DNA of 64,000 nucleotides from Acidobacteriota bacterium (GTDB lineage: Bacteria; Acidobacteriota; Thermoanaerobaculia; Thermoanaerobaculales; Sulfomarinibacteraceae): assembly GCA_022340665.1 (NCBI GenBank), contig JAJDNM010000149.1, forward strand, positions 19,713-83,712. The letters run 5' to 3'. A program made the position numbers and the translations under genes. Shown piece by piece: positions 1 through 8,804 of this stretch (its first letter is position 1; every line of letters begins with the position of its first letter). The notes under the pieces are model-generated. The model searched no databases. It was not told the origin of the DNA and worked only from the letters and a program-made list of their open reading frames with translations.

Positions 1-738
1 TGTGCCGCATCCTCGGCGGTATATCTGTTCAACGACGTCGTCGACCGTGAGGCCGACCGGTCTCATCCGATCAAGAAGCATCGTCCGATCGCCTCCGGAG
101 AAGTGTCGGTGGCGACCGCACTTGCGGTGGCGGTTCTCCTGGTGGCGGGTGCGATCGCCATTGCGCTGTGGCTTGGCGGCTGGTTTCCGGCGGTCCTTGT
201 TGCATATGTCGCGCTGGTTCTTCTGTACTCGGTCGCCCTCAAACAGGTTGTGTTTCTCGACGTGCTGGTAGTCGCAGCTGGATTCGTGCTCCGTGTGGTG
301 GGCGGCGCGGTGGCCATCGGTGTCCCGGTGTCCCGCTGGATCCTGGTTGTCACCTATTTGCTCGCTCTCTATCTGGCACTCGGCAAAAGGCGGTCCGAGC
401 TCGTTCTCCTCGGCGCGGTCGCAGGGGACCATCGACAGGTCCTCGGCCACTACACCTTACCCATGGTGGACCAGGCGATCAGCGTCGCTTTGGGCGCCAC
501 CGTCCTCGCATACGCGTTGTACACAGTGGCTCCCGACACGGTGGCCAAGGTGGGCTCGGACGGACTCCTGGCAACTGTGCCGATCGTGCTCTACGGGCTC
601 TTTCGCTACCTCTATCTGCTGCATCGCCACGAGCTCGGCGGCAGTCCTACGCGTGCCCTGTTGACGGATTGGCCACTGCTGATATGTGTCGTGGTATGGC
701 TGACAGTGGCCGCTCTGGTCATCAACGTCGCACACTGA
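1..738 (+). CDS. UbiA-family prenyltransferase, decaprenyl-phosphate phosphoribosyltransferase-like (5' truncated by window)
   Basis: The frame is open from base 1, so the N-terminus lies outside the window; 245 residues remain. The first visible residues carry the UbiA-type metal/diphosphate motif NDVVDREADRSHP followed by KKHRPIASG. A second conserved stretch, ALGKRRSEL, followed by a membrane-helix-rich C-terminus, matches the subgroup that moves phosphoribose from PRPP to polyprenyl phosphate (DprE/Rv3806c-type precursor pathway). At least six hydrophobic segments are visible, so it is an inner-membrane enzyme. Other UbiA enzymes (quinone or heme prenyltransferases) are possible, but the HPxKxxRPIASG and KRRxEL combination favours DPPR synthase. 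The first internal ATG (position 103) is not the true start, because the catalytic motif lies upstream of it. Confidence 0.8.
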   Translation, partial: CAASSAVYLFNDVVDREADRSHPIKKHRPIASGEVSVATALAVAVLLVAGAIAIALWLGGWFPAVLVAYVALVLLYSVALKQVVFLDVLVVAAGFVLRVVGGAVAIGVPVSRWILVVTYLLALYLALGKRRSELVLLGAVAGDHRQVLGHYTLPMVDQAISVALGATVLAYALYTVAPDTVAKVGSDGLLATVPIVLYGLFRYLYLLHRHELGGSPTRALLTDWPLLICVVVWLTVAALVINVAH

Positions 739-775
739 ACCCGGTTTTGAGCGTCGAGTTATGAGATGAGACACT

Positions 776-805
776 CCTCCCTCGCCCTCTTTTGAGCGAG
801 GGAGG
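776..805. terminator. Strong hairpin between convergent genes
   Basis: A perfect 10-bp inverted repeat (CCTCCCTCGC / GCGAGGGAGG, loop 786-795 with a T4 run) lies between the convergent ends of the prenyltransferase and the M20 peptidase. A second small hairpin (GTCTCG/CGAGAC) follows at about 810-825. The placement fits a bidirectional terminator, although a long U tract is missing. Confidence 0.55.
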
Positions 806-848
806 GAAGTCTCGAAACCCGAGACTCAATACTCATGAATAGTCCGGG

Positions 849-2159
849 CTAATCCGCAATTCGGAGCGGGTCCTTGCTCGTGAAGTCGGCGAGCAGTGAT
901 GCTGCGGCTGTAACACCTGTGACGATCGCCGATTCGTCCGGCCTGAAGGTGGGCGTGTGTACGTAATCGGTCCAGCCCTCGGATGGATTGGCAACGCCGA
1001 GAAAGAGGTAGGCCCCGGGAATCTGCTGCTGGAAGAAGGCAAAATCCTCGGCCGCCATGATCGGTGTGGCCTCGTGTACGTGATCGGCACCGAGGCTTTC
1101 GGTAAGAGTTGCCCGCGCGAAGTCGATCAGGCCGCGATCGTTATCCACAACCGGCGTTGTGCGTTCGAAGTTCAGCTCGTAGGTGGCGCGGTTGGCCTCA
1201 CAAATGCCGGAGATAATCCTCTCGAATCTCTCGGGAATTCCATCCCAGGTCTCTGAATCAAGCGTACGCACGGTGCCGGTGAGCACCGCAGTGTCGGCGA
1301 TGATGTTCCAGCGGTTGCCGGCGTTGAATGTTCCGATGGACACGACCAGAGATCTACGTGCATCGACCTCGCGTGAAGCAATCACCTGAAGCGCAGTAAC
1401 CACCTGAGAAGCGACATAGATCGCGTCGACCCCGTTGTGTGGTGCCGAACCGTGGGTCATCCGACCGTGGATTGTGATGGTGAACCGGTCGGCGGCCGCC
1501 ATGATGCCACCAGCCGCGAGGGCGATATCTCCTGCATCGAGGGTCGGCATGACGTGAAGCCCGAAGATTGCATCCGGCATTGGATCTTCGAGAACACCCT
1601 CGGCGACCATCATCGAGGCGCCGCCTTCCTCGCCGGGCGGCGCGCCCTCCTCCGCGGGCTGGAAGATGAATTTGACGGTTCCGTGCAGACGATCCCTGAG
1701 TTTCGTCAAGATCTCGGCCGCACCGAGCCCGACCGTAGTGTGGACGTCGTGTCCGCAGGCGTGCATGACGCCATCGTTGACCGAGCGGTATGGGACATCG
1801 ACCATCTCCTGAATCGGCAGGCCGTCGATGTCGGACCGCCAGGCCACGACCGGGCCGGGTCGGGCACCTCTCAGAACCGCTACGACGCCGGTGTGTGCCA
1901 CGCCGGTCTCGACCTCGAGTCCCATCGCTCCGAGGCGTCGGGCGATCTCGGCCCCGGTATTCGTCTCACGGTTGGAGAGCTCGGGGTGTTGATGAAACCA
2001 CCGCCGGGCCTCGATCAGTCGCGTCTCGATGGCTTTCGCTGCTGCAGCGATTTCATCCTTCATCGTTTGCTCCTGGCTCCAGACTCGAGGAGTTGCCAAT
2101 AACATCGTCCCAAGGATGACGGTCGACCAACAACGCGTTGCAAAGGTTCTGTGTCCCAT
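849..2159 (-). CDS. Exported M20-family amidohydrolase/peptidase
   Basis: A 436-residue M20D-type zinc hydrolase. It has an N-terminal hydrophobic signal of about 28 residues ending near WSQ, so it is probably periplasmic. Visible metal-ligand blocks are HACGHDVHTT near residue 131, FQPAEEG near 167 (catalytic Glu pair), HGRMTHGSAPH in the lid/dimerisation domain and AAEDFAFF near the C-terminus. Family members cleave N-acyl or amide bonds of amino acids and small peptides (hippurate, IAA-amino acid, carboxypeptidase-like substrates). It is last in a minus-strand operon after a peptide-binding protein and two permeases, with 20 bp to the upstream permease. That suggests it trims substrates of the same importer. 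Exact substrate unknown. Confidence 0.88.
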   Translation of the reverse strand: MGHRTFATRCWSTVILGTMLLATPRVWSQEQTMKDEIAAAAKAIETRLIEARRWFHQHPELSNRETNTGAEIARRLGAMGLEVETGVAHTGVVAVLRGARPGPVVAWRSDIDGLPIQEMVDVPYRSVNDGVMHACGHDVHTTVGLGAAEILTKLRDRLHGTVKFIFQPAEEGAPPGEEGGASMMVAEGVLEDPMPDAIFGLHVMPTLDAGDIALAAGGIMAAADRFTITIHGRMTHGSAPHNGVDAIYVASQVVTALQVIASREVDARRSLVVSIGTFNAGNRWNIIADTAVLTGTVRTLDSETWDGIPERFERIISGICEANRATYELNFERTTPVVDNDRGLIDFARATLTESLGADHVHEATPIMAAEDFAFFQQQIPGAYLFLGVANPSEGWTDYVHTPTFRPDESAIVTGVTAAASLLADFTSKDPLRIAD

Positions 2160-2179
2160 CGATGGAGGGTAGCAAACCG

Positions 2180-3124
2180 TTATGAGCTGGCCTCACCGCG
2201 GCGCTGGAGCCCGTCACCTATCAGTGCGAGGCTGACGACCAGAAGCGTGATCGCGAGCCCCGGGAAAACGGACAGCCACCAGCCGTTGAGCATGACTCGC
2301 TGGCCTTCGGCCACCATGCCACCCCAGCTCGGCAGATTGGGCGGGATCCCAAGCCCGAGGAACGACAGGGTTGCCTCGGCGAGAACCAGGTCGCCCATCC
2401 GCAGTGCGGTGTCCTGCGCAACCGGCGCCTTGATGTTCGGAAGATAATGGAGGGTCCATATCCGGGTCGGACGGGTGCCAGCGACGCGCGCTGCCTGAAT
2501 GAAGGTCCGGGATCTGAGCGAAAGAACCTGGCCCCGTACCAGGCGGGCCAGACCCATCCAAGAGCTGAAACCCAGCACCACCACCAAGAGCACCGGCCCT
2601 GGCCTGAAGAGGGCTGACAGGAGGATCATCAGGAGCAACAGAGGGATCGCGAGCAGGGCGTCCACTGATCGCATCAAGATGGCGTCGACGACGGAACCAC
2701 CGGTGGCGGCTGCCAGACCGACGGTGAGACCGATCACGAGCGCGACCACGACACCGAGCGCGGCAACAGCGAGTGATATGCGCCCGCCGACAAGGAGTTG
2801 CCGCAACACGTCGCGGCCGAAACGATCGCTGCCCAACCACAGCCGTGCGTTGCGTTCGGCGATGACCTCAGCTGCCGGAACAGTTTCGGTGCTCGTTCTT
2901 CCCCCCACTCGATACTGGTCGCCTTCACGGCTCACTGCAGGCGAAACATGAAATCGGCCATTGGCGAGCTCGAGAACCGTGACCTCTGTGAGAGGTGGGA
3001 GCAGGGCGGAGTGGACCGGGTCACCATCACCGGTGTCGGCCAACAGGAGTGGGCCGAACAGGCAGGAGAGCACCAGGAACCCGAGCGCGACGAGACCCAG
3101 CAGCAGACTCCGGGGCTTGCTCAC
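2180..3124 (-). CDS. Peptide ABC transporter permease, DppC/OppC type
   Basis: A 314-residue inner-membrane permease. The GTG start at 3124 overlaps the stop of the upstream permease by four bases (GTGA), which is typical translational coupling; the open frame extends further upstream but only as a shadow of that permease. The protein begins with a TM helix and then a periplasmic segment of about 80 residues with the LGSDRFGRDVLRQLL motif typical of DppC. The EAA-loop region ARVAGTRPTRIW and the LAEATLSFLGLGIPP motif follow. It should pair with the preceding DppB-like subunit to move di- or oligopeptides. No ATP-binding subunit is encoded beside it, so it must borrow one from elsewhere or an ATPase gene lies outside this cluster. 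Confidence 0.9.
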   Translation of the reverse strand: MSKPRSLLLGLVALGFLVLSCLFGPLLLADTGDGDPVHSALLPPLTEVTVLELANGRFHVSPAVSREGDQYRVGGRTSTETVPAAEVIAERNARLWLGSDRFGRDVLRQLLVGGRISLAVAALGVVVALVIGLTVGLAAATGGSVVDAILMRSVDALLAIPLLLLMILLSALFRPGPVLLVVVLGFSSWMGLARLVRGQVLSLRSRTFIQAARVAGTRPTRIWTLHYLPNIKAPVAQDTALRMGDLVLAEATLSFLGLGIPPNLPSWGGMVAEGQRVMLNGWWLSVFPGLAITLLVVSLALIGDGLQRRGEASS

Positions 3125-4089
3125 CGTGCGCTCCGAGCACGGGGGTCGACCATTGCATACAACAGATCCGCAACCAGGTTGCCGATGATGACCGCCGCCG
3201 CCCCGACCAGTGTCGCGCCGAGGATGAGCGGCACGTCGCGTGCCCGCGCCGCGCTGTACGCCACCTGCCCCATGCCGGGCCATGAGAAAATCGTCTCGAT
3301 CACAACCGACCCGGAGACGAGGATCGGCAGTGCCAGACCGAAGAGGGTGACGACGGGGAGCAGGGCCGGCCGCAGGGCGTGGACCATCAGGAGACGTCGG
3401 TTCGGAATCCCCCGGGCCCGGGCCGCCAGCATGAAACGCGAGGCGCGGACGTCGAGGAGGGAGGTCCGCATGTATCGGGCGGTCCCGGCTGCACCTATCA
3501 GGCCGAGACAGAGAGCAGGAAGCGCGAGGTGGTGCAGGAGGTCCGCCGTTCGGGCAACGCCAGCCAGATTTTCCGAGTTCACCGAGTGCATGTGGGATGC
3601 GGGAAACCAACCGAGACACACGCTGAATACCAGGATCAACATGCCGGCCAGCCAGAATGAGGGAACTCCGTAGAGCCCGAGACTGAAGATCGTGATCACC
3701 CGGTCGGCCCAGCCGTGGGGATGGCGAACCGCGACGACTGCGAGCGCCAAACCGAGGACCAGCATGATCAGGAGACCACTTCCAGCGAGGAGCACGGTTG
3801 GCGGCAGCGCGCGCACGAGCACACTCGCTACCGGCTCCTTGTACAAGGCGGAGATTCCAAGATCGCCAGATGCCACCGCCTTGAGCCAGCTCAGATACTG
3901 TCGACCGGCCGGTTGGTCGAGCCCGTAGTGGGCACGGATCTCCTCTCTGGCCTCCGGAGAGAGCCGCGGGTTGTCGATCGTGTCGGCGTACGAGCCGGGC
4001 GCCGCCTGGACAATCACGAATGTCAGAGTTGCCACCAGCCACATGAGGGGCACGAGAGCGAGGAGCCGGCGAAGGACCAGTCCGGTCAT
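3121..4089 (-). CDS. Peptide ABC transporter permease, DppB/OppB type
   Basis: A 322-residue permease with six predicted helices. It opens with the usual MTGLVLRRLLALVPLMW first helix and then a periplasmic loop. The binding-protein-dependent transport signature sits around residues 215-245 (ARARGIPNRRLLMVHALRPALLP). It is the middle gene of the minus-strand operon: the binding protein lies 215 bp upstream and the partner permease overlaps its 3' end by four bases. Length and motifs are ordinary for the DppB family. Confidence 0.9.
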   Translation of the reverse strand: MTGLVLRRLLALVPLMWLVATLTFVIVQAAPGSYADTIDNPRLSPEAREEIRAHYGLDQPAGRQYLSWLKAVASGDLGISALYKEPVASVLVRALPPTVLLAGSGLLIMLVLGLALAVVAVRHPHGWADRVITIFSLGLYGVPSFWLAGMLILVFSVCLGWFPASHMHSVNSENLAGVARTADLLHHLALPALCLGLIGAAGTARYMRTSLLDVRASRFMLAARARGIPNRRLLMVHALRPALLPVVTLFGLALPILVSGSVVIETIFSWPGMGQVAYSAARARDVPLILGATLVGAAAVIIGNLVADLLYAMVDPRARSAR

Positions 4090-4304
4090 GGTTGGAACTC
4101 GGGGCGTCGATAGGTCACGTTGAGATTATAGGCGGGGATCCCGACCTCCTACCCGACGGAAGCTAGATACCGGATCCTCGATGCTAGATCCGCCCACCCC
4201 CCCTCTCCGTGATCTGCCCGACCGCCCATTGAACTCGCCGCGAGTGAGTTCGCCCTCCGGCAGCATCCAGCATCCAGTATCGGTTTCGTAACCGGGGAGA
4301 AGTG
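4090..4304. repeat. Word-like CATCCAG/GATGCTAGATC repeats with C-rich core
   Basis: This gap in the importer operon holds degenerate repeats (GCATCCAGCATCCAGTATC at about 4262-4280; related GATACCGGATCCTCGATGC words at about 4150-4180) around a C-rich core, CCGCCCACCCCCCC. Similar units recur elsewhere in the window. It separates the binding-protein gene from the permeases, so it probably lies within the operon mRNA. Confidence 0.6.
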
Positions 4305-5894
4305 CTATTGGTCGATGTACCAATCCTCGATGTTGAAAAAGATGGCCGCGTCATTGATGTCTGCGCCCGAAATCCTCGAGTTGACACCAACGAGCCTGAC
4401 GTTCTCCACGAGGAAAGTGTAGGGCTGATCGGCGACGATGATCTCCTGAATCCGGTCGAGGAGAGGCTTTTGGGTCTCGAAATCAGCAGCCATCGCCACT
4501 TCGTCGAGCAGGTGGTCGACCTCGGCGTTCGCGTACCGCCCGAAGTTGAATGTGGGGATGTCCGGAGGTGTGCTGCGCCAGATGCCCTCCAGATCCACCT
4601 GGGTCGGTTCGATCCATCGGTTGACGAAGGCGTCGAAGTCTGCCGTGCTGACCGCCGCCTGAACGGCTCCCCATTCAATGAATCTCGGTACGACTTCGAT
4701 GCCGATGCGGCCCAGGTCGCGTTCGATCATCAGTGCGACATCCTGGCGCACCTCGCTCACGGAAGGAGCCAGGATCTCGAAGCTGAATTCCTGACCGTCA
4801 CGGTCCAGAATGCCGTCACCGTCACTGTCCTCCCATCCGGCGTCATTCAACAACCGAGTTGCCTCAGAGGGATCGAAAGCGAGCGGTTCCAGCTCCTGGT
4901 TGAAGGCCCACATGGTCGATAGCACGGGCCCTATCGATGGTCGGGCAAATCCCTCGTACACGACGTCGATCAGGGTTTGGCGGTCAATCGCGAGGCCGAG
5001 CGCGCGACGAATGTTTTCATCCGCGAAAAGCGGATTGTCGACGTTCCAACAGACGTGGGTGTAGGAGCGATCCTGAAAAATCCTGAGCTCGAGGTCAGGA
5101 TCCGTCTGGACCTTGGTGGCTTCGGTCGGCGGCACGCCGTTGACCAGATCGAGTTCCCCGGCCAGGAACTGGGTGAAGAGTGAGTTTTTCGACGGAACAA
5201 CGCGGAAGACGATTCGTGCGATCCGCGGGCGATCGGGCACCCAGTAGGTCGGGTTCTTCTCGAGGACGATCTCCTGCTGCCGCGTGTGGCTGGCGACTCT
5301 ATACGGCCCGGCGGACAGCACGTGATCACTCCAATCGGTTTCCTCCCAGGCTTCGAATGGAATCTCGGCCCATGCGTGAGCAGGGACGATCGGTCCATCG
5401 TTGACGTCCATGAGTTGGTACGGATAGCGGTGGGTGAAAGTGAACCGGACGGTCCGATCGTCGATCTTTTCCACCTCCTGAATGTTGTCAGTGATGTCCG
5501 ACCACATCCATCCGAGCGCTTCCGAGGTCTGCGCCCGCCAGCTGAAGAGCACGTCCTCGGGTGTCACCGGGACACCGTCGCTCCACACGGCATCATCGCG
5601 CAGTGTCAACGTCAGCTCGAGGCCGTCATCAGAGTACTGCCATGACTCCGCGAGGGATGGCTCGAACGACGGCGGGTGATTCTGGTAGTCGGTCTGTTCA
5701 ACTGCCAGGGAGGGGTAGATCAGGGCAAGGATTTCTTCGTTCGAGGCGTCCTCGGCGAGGAAGGGATTCCAGCTCTGGATGTCGGACTCGATACCAATGA
5801 TGATTGTGTCCACAGGTCGCTCAGTGGTCGAGGTGGGTGAGCAGGAGGCAACCAGAAGGGCGAGGACCGACAGGAGCCAGATTCGGCATTTCAT
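4305..5894 (-). CDS. Peptide-binding lipoprotein (SBP family 5) of ABC importer
   Basis: 529 residues. The ATG at 5894 was chosen because it gives a classical lipoprotein signal, MKCRIWLLSVLALLVASC, with the acylated cysteine at residue 18; the longer frame upstream adds unsignal-like sequence. The mature part matches DppA/OppA-type solute-binding proteins: WNPFLAEDASNEEIL near the N-terminus, the LRDDAVWSDGVPVTPEDVLFSW block and a duplicated alpha/beta fold throughout. An LNDAGWEDSDGDGILDRDG stretch resembles calcium-binding DxDxDG loops, also common in this family. It is first in the operon with two permeases and an M20 peptidase, and divergent from purH. Confidence 0.9.
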   Translation of the reverse strand: MKCRIWLLSVLALLVASCSPTSTTERPVDTIIIGIESDIQSWNPFLAEDASNEEILALIYPSLAVEQTDYQNHPPSFEPSLAESWQYSDDGLELTLTLRDDAVWSDGVPVTPEDVLFSWRAQTSEALGWMWSDITDNIQEVEKIDDRTVRFTFTHRYPYQLMDVNDGPIVPAHAWAEIPFEAWEETDWSDHVLSAGPYRVASHTRQQEIVLEKNPTYWVPDRPRIARIVFRVVPSKNSLFTQFLAGELDLVNGVPPTEATKVQTDPDLELRIFQDRSYTHVCWNVDNPLFADENIRRALGLAIDRQTLIDVVYEGFARPSIGPVLSTMWAFNQELEPLAFDPSEATRLLNDAGWEDSDGDGILDRDGQEFSFEILAPSVSEVRQDVALMIERDLGRIGIEVVPRFIEWGAVQAAVSTADFDAFVNRWIEPTQVDLEGIWRSTPPDIPTFNFGRYANAEVDHLLDEVAMAADFETQKPLLDRIQEIIVADQPYTFLVENVRLVGVNSRISGADINDAAIFFNIEDWYIDQ

Positions 5895-6037
5895 AGCGAC
5901 ATCGTAGCAGCAGCAGGAAAACTGGAGCATGGGACACGGCATCTGGACCTGCCTCGTCTCACCGCTGCTCGTCCAACGGCGCGGACTTTCCGAGAGCCGT
6001 GTACAATCCAATTTCCTGACCGGGTTGGGAGGAAGTG

Positions 6038-7576
6038 ATGGCCGGAATCGCGTTGATCTCGGTGTCCGACAAGACCGGATTGGATCGGCTGGGACGCGGG
6101 TTGGTCGATCTCGGCTGGAAGATCATTTCGACAGGTGGTACCTCCCGCGCGCTCCGTGACGCGGGTTGCGAGGTGCTCGAGGTCAGCCGCCACACCGGTT
6201 TTCCGGAAATCCTTGGTGGACGAGTCAAGACGCTCCATCCGTGGGTCTTCGCAGGGATCCTCGCGGCGCCGACCGCCGAGCACGAGGCCGAGCTGTCGAA
6301 GCTGGAGATTCCGAACATCGACCTAGTGGTCGTCAATCTCTACCCGTTTCGGGAGACAGTAGCTCGAGAGGGTGCGGATCTCGAGGAGTCGGTCGAACAG
6401 ATCGACATCGGTGGGCCGAGTCTGATCCGAGCGGCCGCAAAGAACCACGCCCGGGTGACAGTCGTCGTTGATCCCGCAGATTATGAGGAGATTCTCGAAG
6501 AATTGACTGTTGGTGAGCCTGGCGACGAGTTCCGTCGGCGGCTGGCGGTCAAGGCGTTTCGTCACACTGCCGCTTATGATTCCGCAATCGCCGCTCACCT
6601 GCCGCGCCTGATGGGAGAGGAACGACCGGCAGCCTCGGCCGAGGTGGCGGAGAAGCTCCTGAGCTGTCGCGAAGTGGAGCTACGCTATGGAGAGAACCCG
6701 CATCAATGGGGAGTCCTGGGACGCAGTGCGGCCGCTCGCGGCCTGGCGGGAGCTCGCCAGATTCAGGGTAAGGCACTCTCCTACAACAATCTCGGTGACG
6801 CCACAGGAGCATGGCGGTTGGTTTGGGATCTTCCGGGCGCCGGGGTCGCGGTGATCAAGCATGCGAACCCGTGCGGCGTCGGAGTCGACGACAACATGGC
6901 GGAAGCGTTCCGCAAAGCACGTGCTACTGACCCGGTGTCGGCGTTTGGCGGAGTGATTGCGGCAAATCAGGAGGTCGATGGTTCGTTCGCCGAGTTGGTT
7001 GTGGAACAGTTTGCAGAGGTCGTCATCGCGCCCGGCTTCGGGAAACACGCACGCGAGGTCTTCGCTCGGAAGAAGAATCTGCGGGTGCTCGAAGCCGAAC
7101 CGGCTCGGGAAGGCGGGCTGGTTGTGCGTGACGTCGACGGCGGATTCCTGATCCAGAGCGCGGACGGCGGTTGGGACGGGGAGGAGAGGGAGATCGTCAC
7201 CGAAAGGGAACCCGACCAGGACGAAATGCGTGCTCTCGAACTCGCATGGCGAGTAGTCAAGCACGTCAGTTCAAACGCGATCGTGGTCGGCGTCGAGGAC
7301 CGGATCCTGGGGATTGGCGCCGGTCAGATGAGCCGGGTGGATGCCGCCAAGATCTCGGTCGCCAAGGCTGTCGAAATGGGTCATGACCTGGCGGGAAGCG
7401 TCGCGGCGTCCGATGCGTTCTTCCCGTTTCCGGACGGGGTCGAGGCTCTCAGTGAAGCGGGCGTTCGCGCTGTGATTCAACCCGGGGGATCGATTCGCGA
7501 CGGTCAGGTGGTCGAAGCGTGCAACCAGCTCGGTGTGGCGATGGTTCTGACTCGCAGACGGCATTTCAGACATTGA
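6038..7576 (+). CDS. purH: Bifunctional AICAR formyltransferase/IMP cyclohydrolase
   Basis: 512 residues, the normal length for PurH, which performs the last two steps of IMP synthesis in the cytoplasm. The N-terminal MGS-like cyclohydrolase domain (roughly residues 1-195) shows ALISVSDKTGL, STGGTSRALRDAG and GGRVKTLHP. The AICARFT domain follows with RYGENPHQ, KHANPCGVG, the SAFGGVIAAN block and the C-terminal IQPGGSIRDG. A good Shine-Dalgarno (GGGAGGAA) precedes the start; a GTG codon directly before the chosen ATG could also be used. It stands alone, divergent from the peptide-binding protein gene. Confidence 0.97.
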   Translation: MAGIALISVSDKTGLDRLGRGLVDLGWKIISTGGTSRALRDAGCEVLEVSRHTGFPEILGGRVKTLHPWVFAGILAAPTAEHEAELSKLEIPNIDLVVVNLYPFRETVAREGADLEESVEQIDIGGPSLIRAAAKNHARVTVVVDPADYEEILEELTVGEPGDEFRRRLAVKAFRHTAAYDSAIAAHLPRLMGEERPAASAEVAEKLLSCREVELRYGENPHQWGVLGRSAAARGLAGARQIQGKALSYNNLGDATGAWRLVWDLPGAGVAVIKHANPCGVGVDDNMAEAFRKARATDPVSAFGGVIAANQEVDGSFAELVVEQFAEVVIAPGFGKHAREVFARKKNLRVLEAEPAREGGLVVRDVDGGFLIQSADGGWDGEEREIVTEREPDQDEMRALELAWRVVKHVSSNAIVVGVEDRILGIGAGQMSRVDAAKISVAKAVEMGHDLAGSVAASDAFFPFPDGVEALSEAGVRAVIQPGGSIRDGQVVEACNQLGVAMVLTRRRHFRH

Positions 7577-7736
7577 GTCGTTGTTCCGGGCGGCTCGGGA
7601 CGACCAGTACAGGTGGCTGGTTCGGGGATTCGGGGACAATCCCGGGGGTCTCTCCGGCATGGTGACCAGCGTTCTGGACCTTCCTATTGATTCGAGATAG
7701 CATGAGGCGAGAGATACCGACTTCTTGGGGGGTGCG

Positions 7737-8141
7737 ATGGAGGAGTCGACCAATCACCAGGTGGTGCTTCGTTATCGAGACGGAAACCTCACCCGTGCCA
7801 TCCTGACGAGAGATTTCACTCCACTGGATTTCGCAGTCGAGGCGGAAACCGATGACGGCGAAAAGCTGCGGGTGAACATCTCCGATCTCAAAGCTGTGTT
7901 CTTCCTCAAAGATCCGAGTCGTCGAGAGGCCGAAATGCAGCTCGGCTCTCTCGTTGGAGACACTCCGCAGGGGGCTCTCTCCCGAGTCGAGTTCTTTGAC
8001 GGCGAGATCATCCACGGAATCGTCCAGGAGTATCGAATGGAGGATAGCGGTTTCTTCCTCTATCCGACGTCGACCGAGAGCAATAACGAGAAGATCTTCG
8101 TGGTTGCCCGATCGATCACCACCTTGAGTCTCGACGGTTGA
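7737..8141 (+). CDS. Small conserved-looking cytoplasmic protein of unknown function
   Basis: 134 residues starting MEESTNHQVVLRYRDG; the ATG is preceded by a GGGGGG Shine-Dalgarno stretch. It has no signal peptide or TM segment. It looks all-beta, with two similar halves: a VVLRYRDGNLTRA strand pair and a later VEFFDGEIIHGIVQEY strand pair. The stretch FFLKDPSRREAEMQ sits between them. The layout reminds me of the small acidobacterial DUF6982-type proteins, but that is a memory-based suggestion. The next gene starts inside its stop codon, so both are probably co-translated. Confidence 0.7.
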   Translation: MEESTNHQVVLRYRDGNLTRAILTRDFTPLDFAVEAETDDGEKLRVNISDLKAVFFLKDPSRREAEMQLGSLVGDTPQGALSRVEFFDGEIIHGIVQEYRMEDSGFFLYPTSTESNNEKIFVVARSITTLSLDG

Positions 8142-8785
8142 GCACTCGTTCTTTCTTCAGAGTGGTCTTCTCGATCGTGGCGTGTGCCGCTTCGATCTGC
8201 CTTGCGCCGCGATCCGATGCACAAGTGACGGGGATGGCTGCGCTGGAGGCCTTGAGTACGGCCCTCCAGGCCGAAGTGGCGTGGCAGGCTTCCTATCGGC
8301 AGGAGTACATCGCGGCGGGTATGGGAGCAGGAGAAGAGGTCACCGGGAAGGTCGTCGTGGGCTGGCCCGACCGTGCGGTTTTTGTCGCAGACAGCCCATC
8401 CCGGCAACAAATGGGCCTCGACGGGCGGCTCGTGCGGTTGCTTGATGCCGAGATACCGAGCTGCGACGAGCATCTTCTCGACGATGACGAATGGGCGAGG
8501 GTGCCACTGGCAGCGGTACTCGATCCGAGAGGTGCGGTGGACCGGTTTTCGGTCCTCGATCACGGGGATCTTGGGTTTGTCCTCGTTCCGCGGGAGCCCG
8601 GAGGCGTTGAGCGGGTGATTGTTGTTCTCGGGGAAGGGCATCTGCCGAACGAGGTGATCGTGGTTGATCCGCAAGGATCGACGAATCATCTCTGGTTTTC
8701 CGGCTGGGAGTCGGTACAGGGTCCACCGAACGGAGTTTGGCTACCCGAGCCGCCTCTAGGTCTGGACTGTATTTCCGACAGTTAA
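8138..8785 (+). CDS. Exported protein, possibly LolA-like
   Basis: 215 residues. The TTG start overlaps the stop of the preceding gene by four bases (TTGA). A signal peptide is clear (hydrophobic VVFSIVACAASICLA, cleavage near SDAQ). The mature protein has a helix followed by alternating strands (EEVTGKVVVGWPDRAVFVADS, then RQQMGLDGRLVRLLDAE), which recalls the LolA/LolB beta-sheet fold that carries lipoproteins. The family assignment is weak. Together with the upstream gene it may form a small envelope-related operon. Confidence 0.6.
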   Translation: MSTRSFFRVVFSIVACAASICLAPRSDAQVTGMAALEALSTALQAEVAWQASYRQEYIAAGMGAGEEVTGKVVVGWPDRAVFVADSPSRQQMGLDGRLVRLLDAEIPSCDEHLLDDDEWARVPLAAVLDPRGAVDRFSVLDHGDLGFVLVPREPGGVERVIVVLGEGHLPNEVIVVDPQGSTNHLWFSGWESVQGPPNGVWLPEPPLGLDCISDS

Positions 8786-8804
8786 ACGGTCGACTGTCGG
8801 GATA

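Noticed and set aside
2180..4042. A 620-residue frame joining both permease regions
   Set aside because: Its first 306 codons run antisense-frame through the DppB gene and are not protein-like; the GTG at 3124 gives a normal 314-residue DppC with a four-base overlap.
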